DNA of 64,000 nt, taken from Tetragonia tetragonoides. Lineage: Eukaryota; Streptophyta; Magnoliopsida; Caryophyllales; Aizoaceae. Of the stretch, positions 32,193 to 43,984 are shown one piece after another (position 1 is the stretch's first letter; each line of letters begins with the position of its first letter). Under the pieces are notes generated by a model that made no database searches, was not told the DNA's origin, and saw only the letters and a program-made list of their open reading frames with translations. The stretch is from positions 36,709,501 through 36,773,500 of the forward strand of contig CM076140.1 in the NCBI GenBank assembly GCA_038025085.1. The letters are read 5' to 3'. The position numbers and the translations under genes were made by a program.

Positions 32193-32942
32193 TGTTGGAA
32201 ATGGAGCTTTGCTCCATCCTTTAATGGCTATTGCTTCTTTCTCTCTCTCCCTTTGTTTGAAGCTCTTTTTATAGTTCAAGAGAGTCCCACATTGGTGGGA
32301 GAAGGAAAACTACTTGTGTTTATATATTGGTGTGTTCTATTCATTGTTTGAACTAATAAGAATGGGCTTTTGGGGGGAGAGTGGGCTAGGCCACACACGC
32401 GCGCGCGCTACTTGCCCGCCCGCCCGCCCGGGCCGGGCCGGGCGCGGCGTAGGTGTGGGCAGACATTTTACATTGGACTTAAACTTTTTGGGCCTTTTCT
32501 GAACGTTTTCATAAATTGGATCGATTTTTGGTATCGGAATTTTATTAATTGATTCACAATCAATTCCGAACGTTACAAACCGTTTTCTTCTTGGTTTATG
32601 CTGATTTAATTACTCAAATTCTTTTCGTTTCCAAAACAATTCCTTGCTTGCCTCTTTAAAGTGATTTGGTCCATATCAGTTTTGATCATCCAGAAATTTT
32701 CCTCCCCCGAAAATTTTCCTCTCCTCTATTTTCTGGGCAATTGTATTCTCTGAGTTCCAAGTTCTCAACAACGAGTGCACATCTTTGAGGACTCGTTGTG
32801 TTAACCTTGGGGAGTGATCCGCACCTTCGATTTGCACCCCAGTCGTGCCGGAATTTCACTTTCAAGGCAGTGGCCCTCATACCACGGCACAACTTTCCGG
32901 TAACTTTTGTTTTTACAGTTCTTTATCAACAAATTTCCAACA
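32193..32942. repeat. Solo LTR (750 bp) with perfect duplication, in the TNPA-like exon
   Basis: TGTTGGAAAT at 32193 and ATTTCCAACA at the right end are perfect 10-bp inverted termini. CCCCG flanks both sides (32188-32192 and 32943-32947). It contains AGTCCCACATTGGTGGGAGA (32284-32303), a palindromic block I associate with Ty1/copia LTRs, and an extremely GC-rich patch (32394-32452). A TATAAAAAG box on the minus strand at 32267-32275 could be its promoter, so the orientation may be minus; superfamily not proven. Confidence 0.85.
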
Positions 32943-33180
32943 CCCCGACCTCTAACTCTACTCATTCTGAGCAAATCAGCTGTAAGAAACATAACATTCA
33001 ATGCAAATTATACAATTAAACCAAACATAACATGATGAAAAAATAAATTCCAATAAACTAGCAACTAAGCAAGGCAACGAAAATAACGAGGTGAAGGTGC
33101 AATGATAGTTACTCTTAGGGTAAACAGGATGAACTATAAATAATAAATCCAGAATATTAAACATTAGAAAGAATGTTTTT

Positions 33181-36100
33181 TCAAAATAAATTGATAAAGA
33201 AATATCTCAAGTCTGGAATAATTAGTTCTTCTTCGCTATCGTCCTCTTCACTATCGTCCTCAGATTCTGAATCAGAATATGAATCTGAATCATCAGTGTC
33301 AATTGCCTCATCCACTATTGGTTCAACTACATCCTCAAACTTCGTAACTTGTAGTGGTTCTTCCTCAGGAATGGATGTCAAATTTTGTTCAGAATTTTCC
33401 ATACGCGATGACTGATCATCCGGCTCCTCCTGAAATGCCGTGTGGTCAACAGGGGCATCAATGGCTCCTCTAGCCTTTACTTTAAAAATAGCAATTCATT
33501 GATGTCTTTGGTTGGTTGTACTTGGGTACAGTGCAAAATACACTTGTAAAGCTTGGTAGGCCAAGACAAAAGGATCATACTTTGGGTACCTCCTAGTATG
33601 GTTCACCTCCACAAGTTGGTATTTTTCATGTATAATAGTACCTTGTCCCGAGTCAAACCTTTCACATTTGAACATTACTACTTTGTAGCATGCCCTTGCC
33701 CCGACAAATTCTAATTCAACTACATCTTGGAGAATACCATAGTAATCTTTCTCTTCAACACTTTTCACACATACACCATTCTTTTATGTCTGTAGTCATA
33801 TGTATGAAAATGAAACCTGTTAATGCAGTATTCGTTGAATTTTCGCACCAATCTTGATGGACCAAGTGATAGTGCGACAATGATGTCATCATTAATTTGT
33901 TTTTCCCTCACCTGCATGATTGTGAAATTTTCATAAATATTTTAAAAATATATGTAACAGCATTCTATAACATTCATTCACTAAGTAACATATTAATGTT
34001 ACATACATAATTTTTAAACCACATCGGGAAGGTTTTTCCCATACTTTGTCCAAACATCATCCATAGCTACGTGAGGGGTTTTTACTTGCATTTCTTGATT
34101 GCCATTGGGATTTCTAAAATAGCCCTCCGGTATCACGGAAAAGCTCAGGTATGTTGGAGGTCTATTTCTGGATTGCCATTAAGATTTCTAAAATTGGTCA
34201 CCTTTGTGTCAACATGAGGCTCCAGATAATGGGTACAAAAATTTGATGTCTCCTCCATTAGATATGCATTACAAATAGATCCCTGAACTCGAGCTTTGTT
34301 GCCAACCATTCCCTTTAAGTGGTATAAGAACCTAAACACGATAAAATGGTTATTACATGTTTTAGTATTCTATTTTTAAAAGTTATATAAATAATAATAA
34401 AAATGTTCATTGCCTCTCAATAGGGTACATCCACCTATACTGAACGGGCCCACCTACTTTTGCCTCATACGGCAAATGAAGAGGAAGATGTTCCATGGGA
34501 TTAAAGAAACTTGGCGGGAATATTTTCTCCAACTTGCAAATAATCTCTGGAATACTTTTCTCCAAACGTTCCATGTCTTCCTCTAACAATGTTATTGAAC
34601 TTATGTCCCTAAAGAACTGACTAAGTTCTGTTACAACCTTCCAAATGTGAACTGGCAACAAGTCTCTGAATGCAACCGGAAGCAATTGTTACATCAACGC
34701 ATTTGCTCAAATTCGATACAAGACAACTTACGTTCCTTTACATCAACGCATCTGCTCAAATTCGATACATAACCATCTGGGAACTTAAGGTTTTTAACCC
34801 AATCACACAACACTTTTCTCTTTTCTTTGTACAACACATATGGAGCAATTGGCACTTTCGTTCTCATTGAGTCGTCTCTAACAACAACATCGTTCACTTC
34901 TATCTTCCATCTATTGCAATACAGTTTTATGTCTCTCCTCGCATTAATGTTATCCTTACTTTTCCCTTTCACATCCATTACCGTGTAAAACAAATTATCA
35001 AACACGTTTTTTTCAATGTGCATGACGTCAAGACAGTGTCGTATTAGTAACTTGCTCCAGTACGGTAATTCCCAAAATATACTCTGTCTTGACCAATTGT
35101 GATCAACTCCAAAGCCCGGGATATCATCAGAACCGCTGAGGTCCTTAACCTTAGGAAACTTTGAAACACGCTCCCCAAGTTCATCTGCAGTCAACCTCGG
35201 ACAAGGCGAAGATAATGCAACCCTATCTTTAGTGAAGGCAACTTTGTTTAGCCGGAATGGGTGATCATGAGGAAGAAACTGATGATGACAATCAAACCAA
35301 GTTTGCTTCTTGCCATATTGAAGCCTGAATGATTTTGTGCCCTCCATGCAATAAGGACACCCTAACCAGCTAGCACTTGCAGTACTCCATGCTGATAGCA
35401 TTGCATAAGCCGGAAAATCGCTAATAGTCCATATTAAGAGAGCCCTCAGTTGGAATATTTGCTTCTTGTAAACATCATAAGTGGGTGCCCCAACCTCCCA
35501 TAATTGCTTCAGCTCATCAATTAGAGATTCCAAGAAAACATCCAAATTCCCCTTTGGACTTTTTGGACCTGAAATCAAGAGACTTAGAAACATGAAAGGT
35601 TTTTTCATACACATCCAAGATGGCAAGTTGTATGTTGTTAAGATAACAGGTCAACAAGAGTATTGTCTCCCACACTTCCCAAAGGGTGAGAAGCCATATG
35701 TGCAAACCTCAAGTCGTACATTACGTGGCTCAGCAATAAAGAGTGGATATATGTTATCCACATGCTTCCATGCCTCTCCACCAGATGGATGGGACATAAC
35801 ATCAGGTGGTCGACGATTTTCATAATGTCATCTCATATTTTCAGCAGTGGAAGTTGTGGCATATAGCCTTTGCAATCGTAGAGTGATTGGAAAATAGGTT
35901 AAGACCTTTTTAGGAGAGAGTTTATTGCTTCTCCTCTTTGTCTTGTACCTATATGCTTTACATTTCAAACACTCAGTTAGATCCACATGATCCTTCCAAA
36001 ATAGCATACATCCGTTTGGATATACATCTATTTTATGGTGTGGAAGTTGAAGTCCACTCAACAATTTCTTTGTCTCATAAAAAGTTTCGGACCCTTTATA

Positions 36101-36703
36101 CTTAACGCCTGGACAAATATCCTTAATCAACATTGCAATGGCATCAAAACTTCTATGAGGAAGTTTGTAATCACACTTAATGGTGGTCATTCTTGCAGCC
36201 ACTGGCAACAAAGAGACCTTCACATCACACCCCTCATATAAGGGCATTTGAGTCGCCTTCAACATGTCAAAAAACTTCTTTGCTTTAGGCAATGGTTCCT
36301 CTTCATCATTTAGGGATCCCTCCACAATGTATTGTGTGCTATACTCATGTCCAAACGCGTCTATTACCATGTCTGTATAGGTATTAGATGCATTTGTTAA
36401 TGTTGCAGACCTTTGGTTAGGCAACACGTTTTCAAACACAAAATCATCTTCCCCATGATAAGTCCATTTGTAGTAGTTCTCAATAAACTCATTCTTGTAT
36501 AGATGAAGCTTGACAATCTCCGGATCTTCATATGGAAGATTCTTACATGTCACACCAGGACATTTCAATAACCCATCCATTAAAACACCATCTTGCCGAG
36601 AAGCAAACTCAACAAACTCATCAACTTTCTGCATATATGATGAGCTAACCCAATTTCCCTCATGCCTATTATACATCCAAAGTCGATCGTGCTTACTCAT
36701 CAT
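33181..36703 (-). pseudogene. TNP2-like CACTA transposase
   Basis: The gene starts at 36703 with a transposase-associated N-terminal domain (WMYNRHEGNWVSSSYM, KCPGVTCKN, KNEFIENYYKW). It continues through the Transposase_21/TNP2 core (HPSGGEAWKHV, NVRLEVCTYGF, YNLPSWMCMKKPFM, WTISDFPAYAMLSAW, HCLDVMHIEKNVFDNL), a DUF4218-type region (SFFNPMEHLPLHLPYEAK, RFLYHLKGMVGNKARVQGS) and a DUF4216-type region (33768-33496: YYGILQDVVELEF), and ends with an acidic tail (to 33181). Stops: TGA at 35828-35830 and 35651-35653, each where the family has Trp. A 50-bp tandem duplication (34687-34767) shifts the frame. The intron at 34413-34332 has a GC donor and AG acceptor that restores ERFLYHL. In the family this enzyme cuts and moves the element; it is inactive here. 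Confidence 0.85.
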
Positions 36704-38396
36704 ACTGTAAAAACCATGGTTGATAAGGTGGTTCTGTAATTCGGCGACAACATTAAACCCTTTCTAATTAATGGAACATATGAACAACCATCAACATTCA
36801 TGACAAGCACATTAATGTAATAGTAATTCGTAAACAACAATGAGCAACAACAATATTCAAAATTGCATACTATTACTAAACAACCACAAAATAAAATTCA
36901 GGGGCATGCGAACAAGTAGGGGAAGAGATTTGGTAATCACCATTATCGTTTAGGGAGTGATAATAACTCATCACTCGTTAGCAGTTGGTTATAAGTTGGT
37001 TATAAGTTAAGTTACTTTTCCCTAACCTAGAACATGAAATGTTAACAAGAACCACAATGATAACAAACAAATTAAGCTACTCCACATTGGTGATCAAATC
37101 CAGTGTCGGCCATCTTTAAACCCATCCTCCAAATTCCATCAATGTCCAAAGTGTAAAAAAAAAAAAAAAAAAAAAAAACTAAATAAAAGTAAATAAAATA
37201 ATCTAGAAAGATAGAAGGAGAGTAAATATACCCAACGACACACACACACAAGGTAAAGCGGGTAGCTGCTACACAAAATTGAGATGCCACTAAAGTCCCA
37301 AAATAAAAGAAAACCTGTTACACCAACCAAACATATAATACTTAGCCCAACATACATCATAATTAGCCCAAAACACACTCATAATGACTGAAGTATTGAA
37401 AAGTATCATGCACACACTTGTTTTACAGTAACATTAAAAAGTTAATGTATACCTTTTTCAATAACATTTAAGGCAACCAATCAAAGAAAGTAAAATACTA
37501 GTCTTCTTAAATCTTAACCTGAAAGTACTTGAATATACAAAGAATATAATCTGCACCTACAGTTTATAGTAACATTATAAAGTTAAATACTCATATAACA
37601 AGATGTAAGCTAGGTTGTATATCAGATTATAATAGTTATGCTAAACTAAACTAATATTTTGTAATTCTCAAAATGCTCAACAAACATCTAGTATTAATGG
37701 GGATTGCCAAGTAAGTGAATAACTTACTACTGACCATGAAGGTTTAGTACAATCATTTAATAAAGGAAGATTAGTCATCTAAACATAGTATATTACATGA
37801 CATGTAAAAGATTCTTGAAGGAGAAGTCTACTTCTACTGGTGGGACACAAGTCTCTTAGTTTTGTATGCACAGCTTTATTCTTTCTTTTTTATGGTGAGC
37901 ATGTCATATGAGACAAAGAAATTTCAGCAGAAAGTCACCCACCATAGACAAAGAGATAATGACCCATTTTTCTCTCTCTCCACAAGTATTGCAGTTCTCA
38001 TGACGTATGATGCAAAATTTTCAACTTTTTGTCCTACAAATACGATTTCAGCTTACTTTGAGTCTTTACAAGCAATTTCATACTGGGATTGGATAAATTT
38101 CAAGCCAATAACACAAGGGGATGTAACATCGTCATTTTTTCTCTTTCCCCCTTGCTTAATTCTCAAATTGATATCCCCAAAAAAATTGATTCAGATCCAG
38201 AAAAATATTCAGACCCATATTACACCCATATATGAAATTGAATTAGACCAATTTCATACCCACAAAAATTGAACAAACACATATACAAAATTGAATCAGA
38301 CCCATAATAATTTCAATTAGCTATGACATAATAATACCCTAATTCATCTTCAACTTCACTATTAAGAATTATAAGGTGTTTGGGGTTCGAATGTAC
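36704..38396 (-). other. CACTA 5' region: intron-like sequence upstream of TNP2
   Basis: About 1.7 kb, AT-rich, with a 24-A run (plus 37148-37171) and (CA)n at 37238-37250. No supported exon. It lies between the proposed first exon (ends 38397) and the TNP2 start. Confidence 0.4.
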
Positions 38397-38705
38397 CTTC
38401 AAGGTGAAGAATCAAGGGCACAAGAGAAGCTTGTCATCCCAACCTCATCAAAGAGAGAGAAATGAGTCAGTGATTGAAATTCAGAACTGGCTAAGTTCAA
38501 GTAAACTCCATATTACACCATTGTGACTTGAGAGGGAAAGGTTTTTGGGAGAATGTGTTTTGTGGGTTGGGAGGGAAATTAGAATTTTTTTTGAGGGTTT
38601 TTGTGAGTTGGAGACATGAGAGTTGAGAGTGACTGAGAGAGGAAAGTGAAACCATAAGTTTGAAGGAGAGAGAAGCGTGTAAAAAATAAACATAAAAATT
38701 ACTTC
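38397..38705 (-). other. Untranslated first-exon-like segment of the CACTA element
   Basis: On the minus strand, a C/T-rich leader with short ORFs, ending CTTGAAG|GTACATTC at 38397/38396. It lies just inside the right subterminal repeats, where CACTA transcription should start. It resembles in style the segments at 15837-16115 and 9317-9780 of the other two CACTA-like elements. Confidence 0.4.
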
Positions 38706-38755
38706 GCAACAGAATTGTCAAAACCGACGTTGAGATTTAGAATTTTTTTTAATGA

Positions 38756-38955
38756 AAAATATTAGCAACATATATTTGTGGTCCATTGCTAAGATAGCAA
38801 CGGATACTTATAATTCGTTTGCTGCTTAGAAACGGAATAAATTTCCGACGCTAAAAATATTTCAGCAACGGATACATTAGCATCCATTGTTAGCTTGGCA
38901 CCGGATATCTTATCTGTTGCTAATGTCCGATGCTATTTTGCCCTTTTTTGTAGTG
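38756..38955. repeat. Right terminal and subterminal repeats of the CACTA element
   Basis: Units AGCAACGGATAC, CAGCAACGGATACATTAGC and complements, ending at CACTACAAAAAAGGGC (reverse complement, 38955). Matches the left array at 18697-19260. Confidence 0.8.
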
Positions 38956-39199
38956 AATTTGACTAAAATGTATTACATGCTTATCGAACTATTATGCATG
39001 AGAACTGAGAACATTAAAGCAAGTATGGTGCTTAGACCTACAATGTAAGGTCGATCATCGAAACTTATTTGCTAATTGCTATGTCAAGAGAAAAGTTTCA
39101 ATTACAACCTATATCTCTCAATTAGACCTTAATGGGTCGAGATGTGCAAATTGTTTGAATGGTGTTCATACTTTTACCTTTATATTCTCAAATCGAGAA
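38956..39199 (+). other. Gypsy B spacer between ORF0 and gag, right half
   Basis: Resumes the copy interrupted at 18696: GAACTATTATGCATGAGAAC (38982-39001) equals the segment at 25907-25926 of copy A. Confidence 0.85.
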
Positions 39200-42100
39200 A
39201 TGACAACCAACGCCGATAGGATTGCCAGACTTAAGGATGGTCTGACCGATGTGGTCGAAATCATGGCGCGACTGTTAGAACGCAAAGAACAAATGAAGAC
39301 CACACAAGCATCTGAAATGCGCAATTTTTGAGACTTTGACGTTCTTAAACCTCCTACGTTCGAGGGTGGTGCTGACCCGACCAAACTGGAGAATTGGATC
39401 ATTGAGAACATGAAGATTTTCTCTGTGACTTATTACTTGAAAGGTGGTGAAGCTAACAAATGGTGGAGCGATGTACGAACTAACTTGCTTGCGGTGCCGA
39501 ACTACAACTGGGATCGTTTTAAGGAGTCCATTCATGCTAGATTTTATCCTAGTTCCCTACGACGCCTGAAACAACACGAGTTTGAAGGGTTGAGCCAAGA
39601 CAAGCTGTCTATGGCCGAGTATGCTGCCAAGTTCAACGAGCTTGCTATTTTTGCTCCCAATCTGCTGACAACTAAAGCTGAGCGAATCGAAAGGTCTGAG
39701 GATGGACTGAAATGGGACATTCAACGTTTTGTCGCTGGACAATCTGTCACTTTTCAGGAATCCTATGACAAGGCCTTGAATAAAGAGAGAATTGTAGGAT
39801 GTCGTGATTCAGATCTGGGAAAGAACAAGCGCGACAAAGGCAATTCCTCGTATTCGAACAACAGCGACAAAAGGCCAAGACCAAGTGGAAACAACAACAA
39901 TTACCAAGGTGGTGGTCAGAACCACGGTGCGAATAGGAATCGCGACTCGAATAGTCATCGAGCTACGATAATGGCTAGAAGGAATACGCCTTGTACTCAT
40001 TGTAACAAGATACATCCTGGTAAGAATTGTCGTGGTGACGTGCTGCAGTGTTATGAATGCAACAAGCCTGGTTAAAAAGCTTCTGAGTGTTGGAGCCGTG
40101 GAACAAATGGCAATGGGCAGACCCGCGATAACAACTACAATCGTAGTGGGAATAGAAATGGTAATCGTGGTAATGGTGGTAACTACCGTAGAAACGGGGG
40201 TTACAACAACAACAACTACCGCAACAATGTTGCTCCTGCTGTGAACAATCAAGCGCAAGTTCCTGCACCTGTCAATCCCGCGCCGAACAACAACAACAAT
40301 AGAGGGGTTAATCGGAGAATCATGTGATGAACTACAATGAGGCAGAAGAAAACCCGAACGTGATCGCTGGTACTTTTCTTGTTAATTCTTATCCCGCTTT
40401 TGTTTTGTTTGATAGTGGTGCATCGCATTCTTTTCCTTCTAAGAGCTTTGTTGTGAAAATAGGCCTAGAACCTAGTTATGTGTATAGAGCGAACATTACG
40501 ATACCTAATGGGTCGAATGTTAGTTGTAATTCGTTCTATGAGAAGTGTCTGATTAGTATAACTGGTTCCGAGCTACCTGCAAACCTGATTCAGTTCGAGT
40601 TGAAGGAATTTGACGTTATTTTGGGAATGGACGTGTTAGCCAAGTATAGGGTTAAGATTGAGTATTTTGAACCACGTGTTTGTTTGCGAGGACCCAGAGA
40701 TAAAAAGATCAGTTACCAATAAGTTGTGGTCAAACCCAAGCTAAAGGTGATGGCGACCATGAAAGTCAAAGAGTGCATGACTAAGGGTGAATCGATTTAC
40801 CTTTGTCATGTGGTGGATACAAGTCGCGAGACGGAAGCTCCCCAGCCTATTCCTGTTTTTTTGGAGTATGCTGACGTATTTCCCGAAGAGATTCCCCGGA
40901 ATGCCTCCACAACGCATTATCGACTTCACGATCGACCTAGCTCCAGGTTCTACACCAATTTCGAAAGCACCGTATCGCATGGCAACTGCTGAGATGAAAG
41001 AACTGAAGACACAACTTGAGGACTTGTTAGAGAAGGGATATATAAGTCCGAGTGTATCGCCTTAGGGTGCTCTAGTTTTGTTCGTGAGAAAGAAGGATGG
41101 TAGTATGAGACAGTGTATCGACTATTGCGAGTTGAACAAGATCACGATCAAGAATCGATATCCACTTCCTAGAATTGACGATCTGTTTGACCAACTGCGT
41201 AGAGCGTCTGTTTTCTCAAAGATAGACTTACGATCAGGATACCATAAGTTGAGGATTTTCGAGCCTGACATTGCAAAGACTGCGTTTAGTACGAGATATG
41301 GGCAGTACGATTTCACTGTGATGCCTTTTGGGTTGACGAACGCACCTGCGAAATTTATGGACTTGATGCACCGTACGTTCCAGCCTTACCTAGACCAGTT
41401 CGTTGTAGTCTTTATTGAAGATATTCTGGTTTACTCAAAGAACGTTGAGGAGCATGAGCAACACTTACGGACTGTTTTGGAGATGTTGCGAAGACATCAA
41501 CTTTACGCCAAGTTGTCGAAGTGTGTGTTTTGGCTAGAGAATGTATCTTTCCTAGGACACGTGGTGTCTAAGGATGGTGTGGCCGTAGATCCAAAGAAGA
41601 TTCGAGCTGTTACAGATCGGCCTAGACCGACGACCGTGACCGAAGTTTGGAGTTTTCTTGGACTTGCTGGCTACTATAGAAGGTTTGTAGAAGGTTTTTC
41701 TAAGATTGCGCAGCCTATCACAAATTTGATGAAGAAAACGACAAAGTTTCAATGGTCTGACAAATACGAGACTGCTTTCCAAGAGTTGAAGAAATGTCTT
41801 ACAAGTGCGCCAATTCTGAGTCTACCTTCTGGAAAAGATGGATATGAGGTATACATTTACGCATCTAAGCATGGCCTAGGTTGTGTTTTGATGCAACACG
41901 GCAAGGTCGTGGCTTACGCCTCAAGGCAATTGAAGAAGCACGAGGATAATTACCCTACGCACGGCTTAGTACTTGCTGCTGTCGTATTCACATTGAAGAT
42001 TTTGCGACATTACCTGTATGGTTCTGCTATCAAAATGTTCACTGATCACAAGAGTCTCAAGTACATTTTCACGCAGAAAGAGTTGAACATGCACCAAAGG

Positions 42101-43718
42101 AGATGGCTAGAACTTCTGACGGAGTACGACATTCATATCCAGTATCATGAGGGTAAAACGAATGTAGTCTCTTATACTTTGAGTAGGAAGAATTCACATA
42201 CGTTAAACACTGCTTTAGTGCTTCCTAAGGAGATCATACGTGACTTACAAAGCCTCGAGGTCGAGATTGGGTTTCAAGGTGACGTTCAATGTACCTTAGC
42301 ACATAAGATTGTCCGACCGACTTTACTGGAAGAGATCAAGGATAGACAAGGTGGTGACGAGGATCTTCAGTGGATTCTACACCACAAAGACGAGGGTAGG
42401 TCCGAGGACTTCACTTTGGGCCAAGATGGAATTTTGAGATTTCGAGAACGTGTTTGTGTACCCAATGACCCAGCTATCAAAAGTCAAATTCTGGGTGAAG
42501 CTCATAATACGCTGTATTCTGTACATCCTGGTGGAGACAAGCTTTACAAAGATCTTCGCCAAGTGTTTTGGTGGAAAGGCATGAAACTAGAAGTCGTTGA
42601 GTTTGTGGCGAAATGGTACAATCACTGGAAGTTCCTACTTGGAAATGGAATTCGATTTCAATGGATTTTGTCATGGGTTTACCTTTGACACAAAAGAAGA
42701 ACAATGCTATTTGGGTAGTAGTAGATCGTTTGACGAAGGTTGTGAGATTCATCCCAATGAATGACACTTGGGAAATGGAGAAGCTAGCTGACGCTTATGT
42801 CAAGGAAGTCATGAGACTTCATGGTGTACCCGAAGATATTGTTTCTGATAGAGACTCGAGATTTCTCTCTCACTTTTGGCAGAGCCTACAAGAAGCTTTC
42901 AGAAGCAAATTGAAGTTTAGTACCGCTTTTCATCCTGCGAAGGATGGCCAGATGGAAAAAACGATTCAGACTCTGGAGGATATGCTTTCAGCGTGTGCCC
43001 TCGAATATCAAGGCTCGTGGCACAAACACATTCCGTTGATCGAATTTTCTTAAAACAATAGCTATCATTCGAGCATCGATCGAGCACCATATGAAGCCTT
43101 GTATGGTCGGAAGTGTAGATCGCCTGTGTGTTGGAACGACATTAGTGAAACTGCAGTTTTGGGTCCTGATATGATCCAGCAGACCGTCTATATTGTGAAG
43201 GTGATTTAAGCGAAAATGCAAAGTGCACAAGATCGTCAGAAATCGTACGAAGATAAAGGTCGTAGACTTGAAGAGTTTGAGGTGGGAAGCAAGATACTTT
43301 TGCGAGTATCTCCTACCAAGGGCGTTATGCGTTTTGGTAGTAAGGGAAGTTGATTTCTCGTTACATTGGACCTTACGAGATCTTAGAAAGGATTGGTAAG
43401 GTTGCTTATCATTTAGCTTTGCCTGTGGAACTTGAAAAAGTCCACAATGTGTTTCACGTCTCTCAATTGAAGCGATACGTATATGATCCAACTCATGTCG
43501 TTCAACTAGAAACGATCAAACTTGATTAGAGTTTTACGTATGAAGAACGTCCAGTCAAGATCACTGACCGGAAAGAGCGCTCGACTCGAACAGAGTCCAT
43601 TCCGATTGTGAAAGTTATTTGGTCCCGTCATGGTCAAGAAGACGCAACATGGGAAGTTGAATCCATGGTGCTCCAGAAGTACCCAAATCTCTTTACCGAA
43701 GGTACTAATTCTATTTGA
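39200..43718 (+). pseudogene. Gag-pol of gypsy B, heavily decayed
   Basis: Gag starts at the ATG at 39200 and has a stop after EMRNF, a short deletion before 39410, and TAA in the zinc knuckle (CYECNKPG*KASEC). Protease LFDSGASHSFPS is in 40324-40722. A frameshift at about 40897 (extra C) precedes RT. RT and RNaseH share the open frame 41078-42688, but the catalytic motif reads [13 protein letters not shown] (D to E) and RNaseH has YIYASKHG and VVSYTLS where copy A has YSDASKHG and VVADALS. The integrase zinc region ends at a deletion (VAKWYNHW near 42615). The core runs 42613-43053 with TAA in FS*NNSYHS and more stops after 43200. The chromodomain-like tail ends at TGA 43716-43718. No step of its own replication is possible. 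Confidence 0.9.
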
Positions 43719-43984
43719 GTTTCGGGACGAAGCCCTTTTTAAGGAGGGTAGAATGTCACGCCTAGAAATTTCGTGTTTTGATTACCGCTTTGCATGAGTT
43801 GCATGTTCCAGCATTGCATGTTGCACTGCTAATCGACTTAGATCACGATCGTATTACTCGCATTGCATTGTCATAGTCCTAAAAATCGTTGTATACCTTC
43901 GTAAGGGTAAACTCGTTTTGTTTTGAGAAATGATTACTCCATGTTTCAAGTTTCGGGACGAAACTTCTTTTAATGAGGATAGAA
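43719..43984 (+). other. Gypsy B region between pol and 3' LTR, duplicated end motif
   Basis: GTTTCGGGACGAAGC at 43720-43734 and GTTTCGGGACGAAACTTC at 43950-43967 each precede a purine-rich GGATAGAA/GGGTAGAA and a TGT. The first is followed by TGTCACGCC, the second by the real LTR start TGTGATACC at 43985. Same arrangement as in copy A. Confidence 0.6.

Larger units (their letters stand above)
19758..32965 (-). pseudogene. TNPA-like second transposase gene of the CACTA element, split by two insertions
   Basis: Exon 1 begins at the ATG at 32965-32963 (MSRVRGRG), is cut by the solo LTR, resumes at 32187-32100 (YPYPYPARGKYLTRSGRVGP), is cut by gypsy A, and resumes at 21679-21460 (QDYSMDEDARDV to NVKEVLSPEELW, donor GTAAGT). 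Further exons are 21250-21127 (SYFNGPYFSWSKAPLHVRQRWW), 21048-20764 and 20111-19758, with GT/AG borders. The middle exons match the plant En/Spm Transposase_24-type pattern as I recall it. The last exon has two near-identical coiled-coil units (ARIKELEDDKVRQQQ, ARIKELEDDRVKQQQ). Stops occur in exon 4 (TAG after KKSFL) and exon 5 (TAA before DADVDD). In the family such proteins bind the subterminal repeats and assist the TNP2 transposase. Confidence 0.75.
18697..38955 (-). mobile_element. CACTA (En/Spm-type) transposon, about 20 kb with nested insertions
   Basis: The termini are CACTACAAAA at 18697 and, reverse-complemented, CACTACAAAAAAGGGC at 38955. A 3-bp duplication AAT lies at 18694-18696 and 38956-38958. 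Both ends carry subterminal arrays of AGCAACGGAT/ATCCGTTGCT units. Two genes lie on the minus strand, TNP2-like (36703-33181) and TNPA-like (32965-19758), so the element's 5' end is at 38955. Nested inside are gypsy A (21680-32099) and a solo LTR (32193-32942). Without these the element would be about 9 kb, a normal autonomous size, but both genes are now broken. Confidence 0.9.

Noticed and set aside
31977..32279. 100-codon minus-strand ORF as one protein
   Set aside because: It runs from the solo LTR through a short TNPA-like exon piece into the gypsy A LTR; only 32187-32100 is genuine TNPA-like coding sequence.
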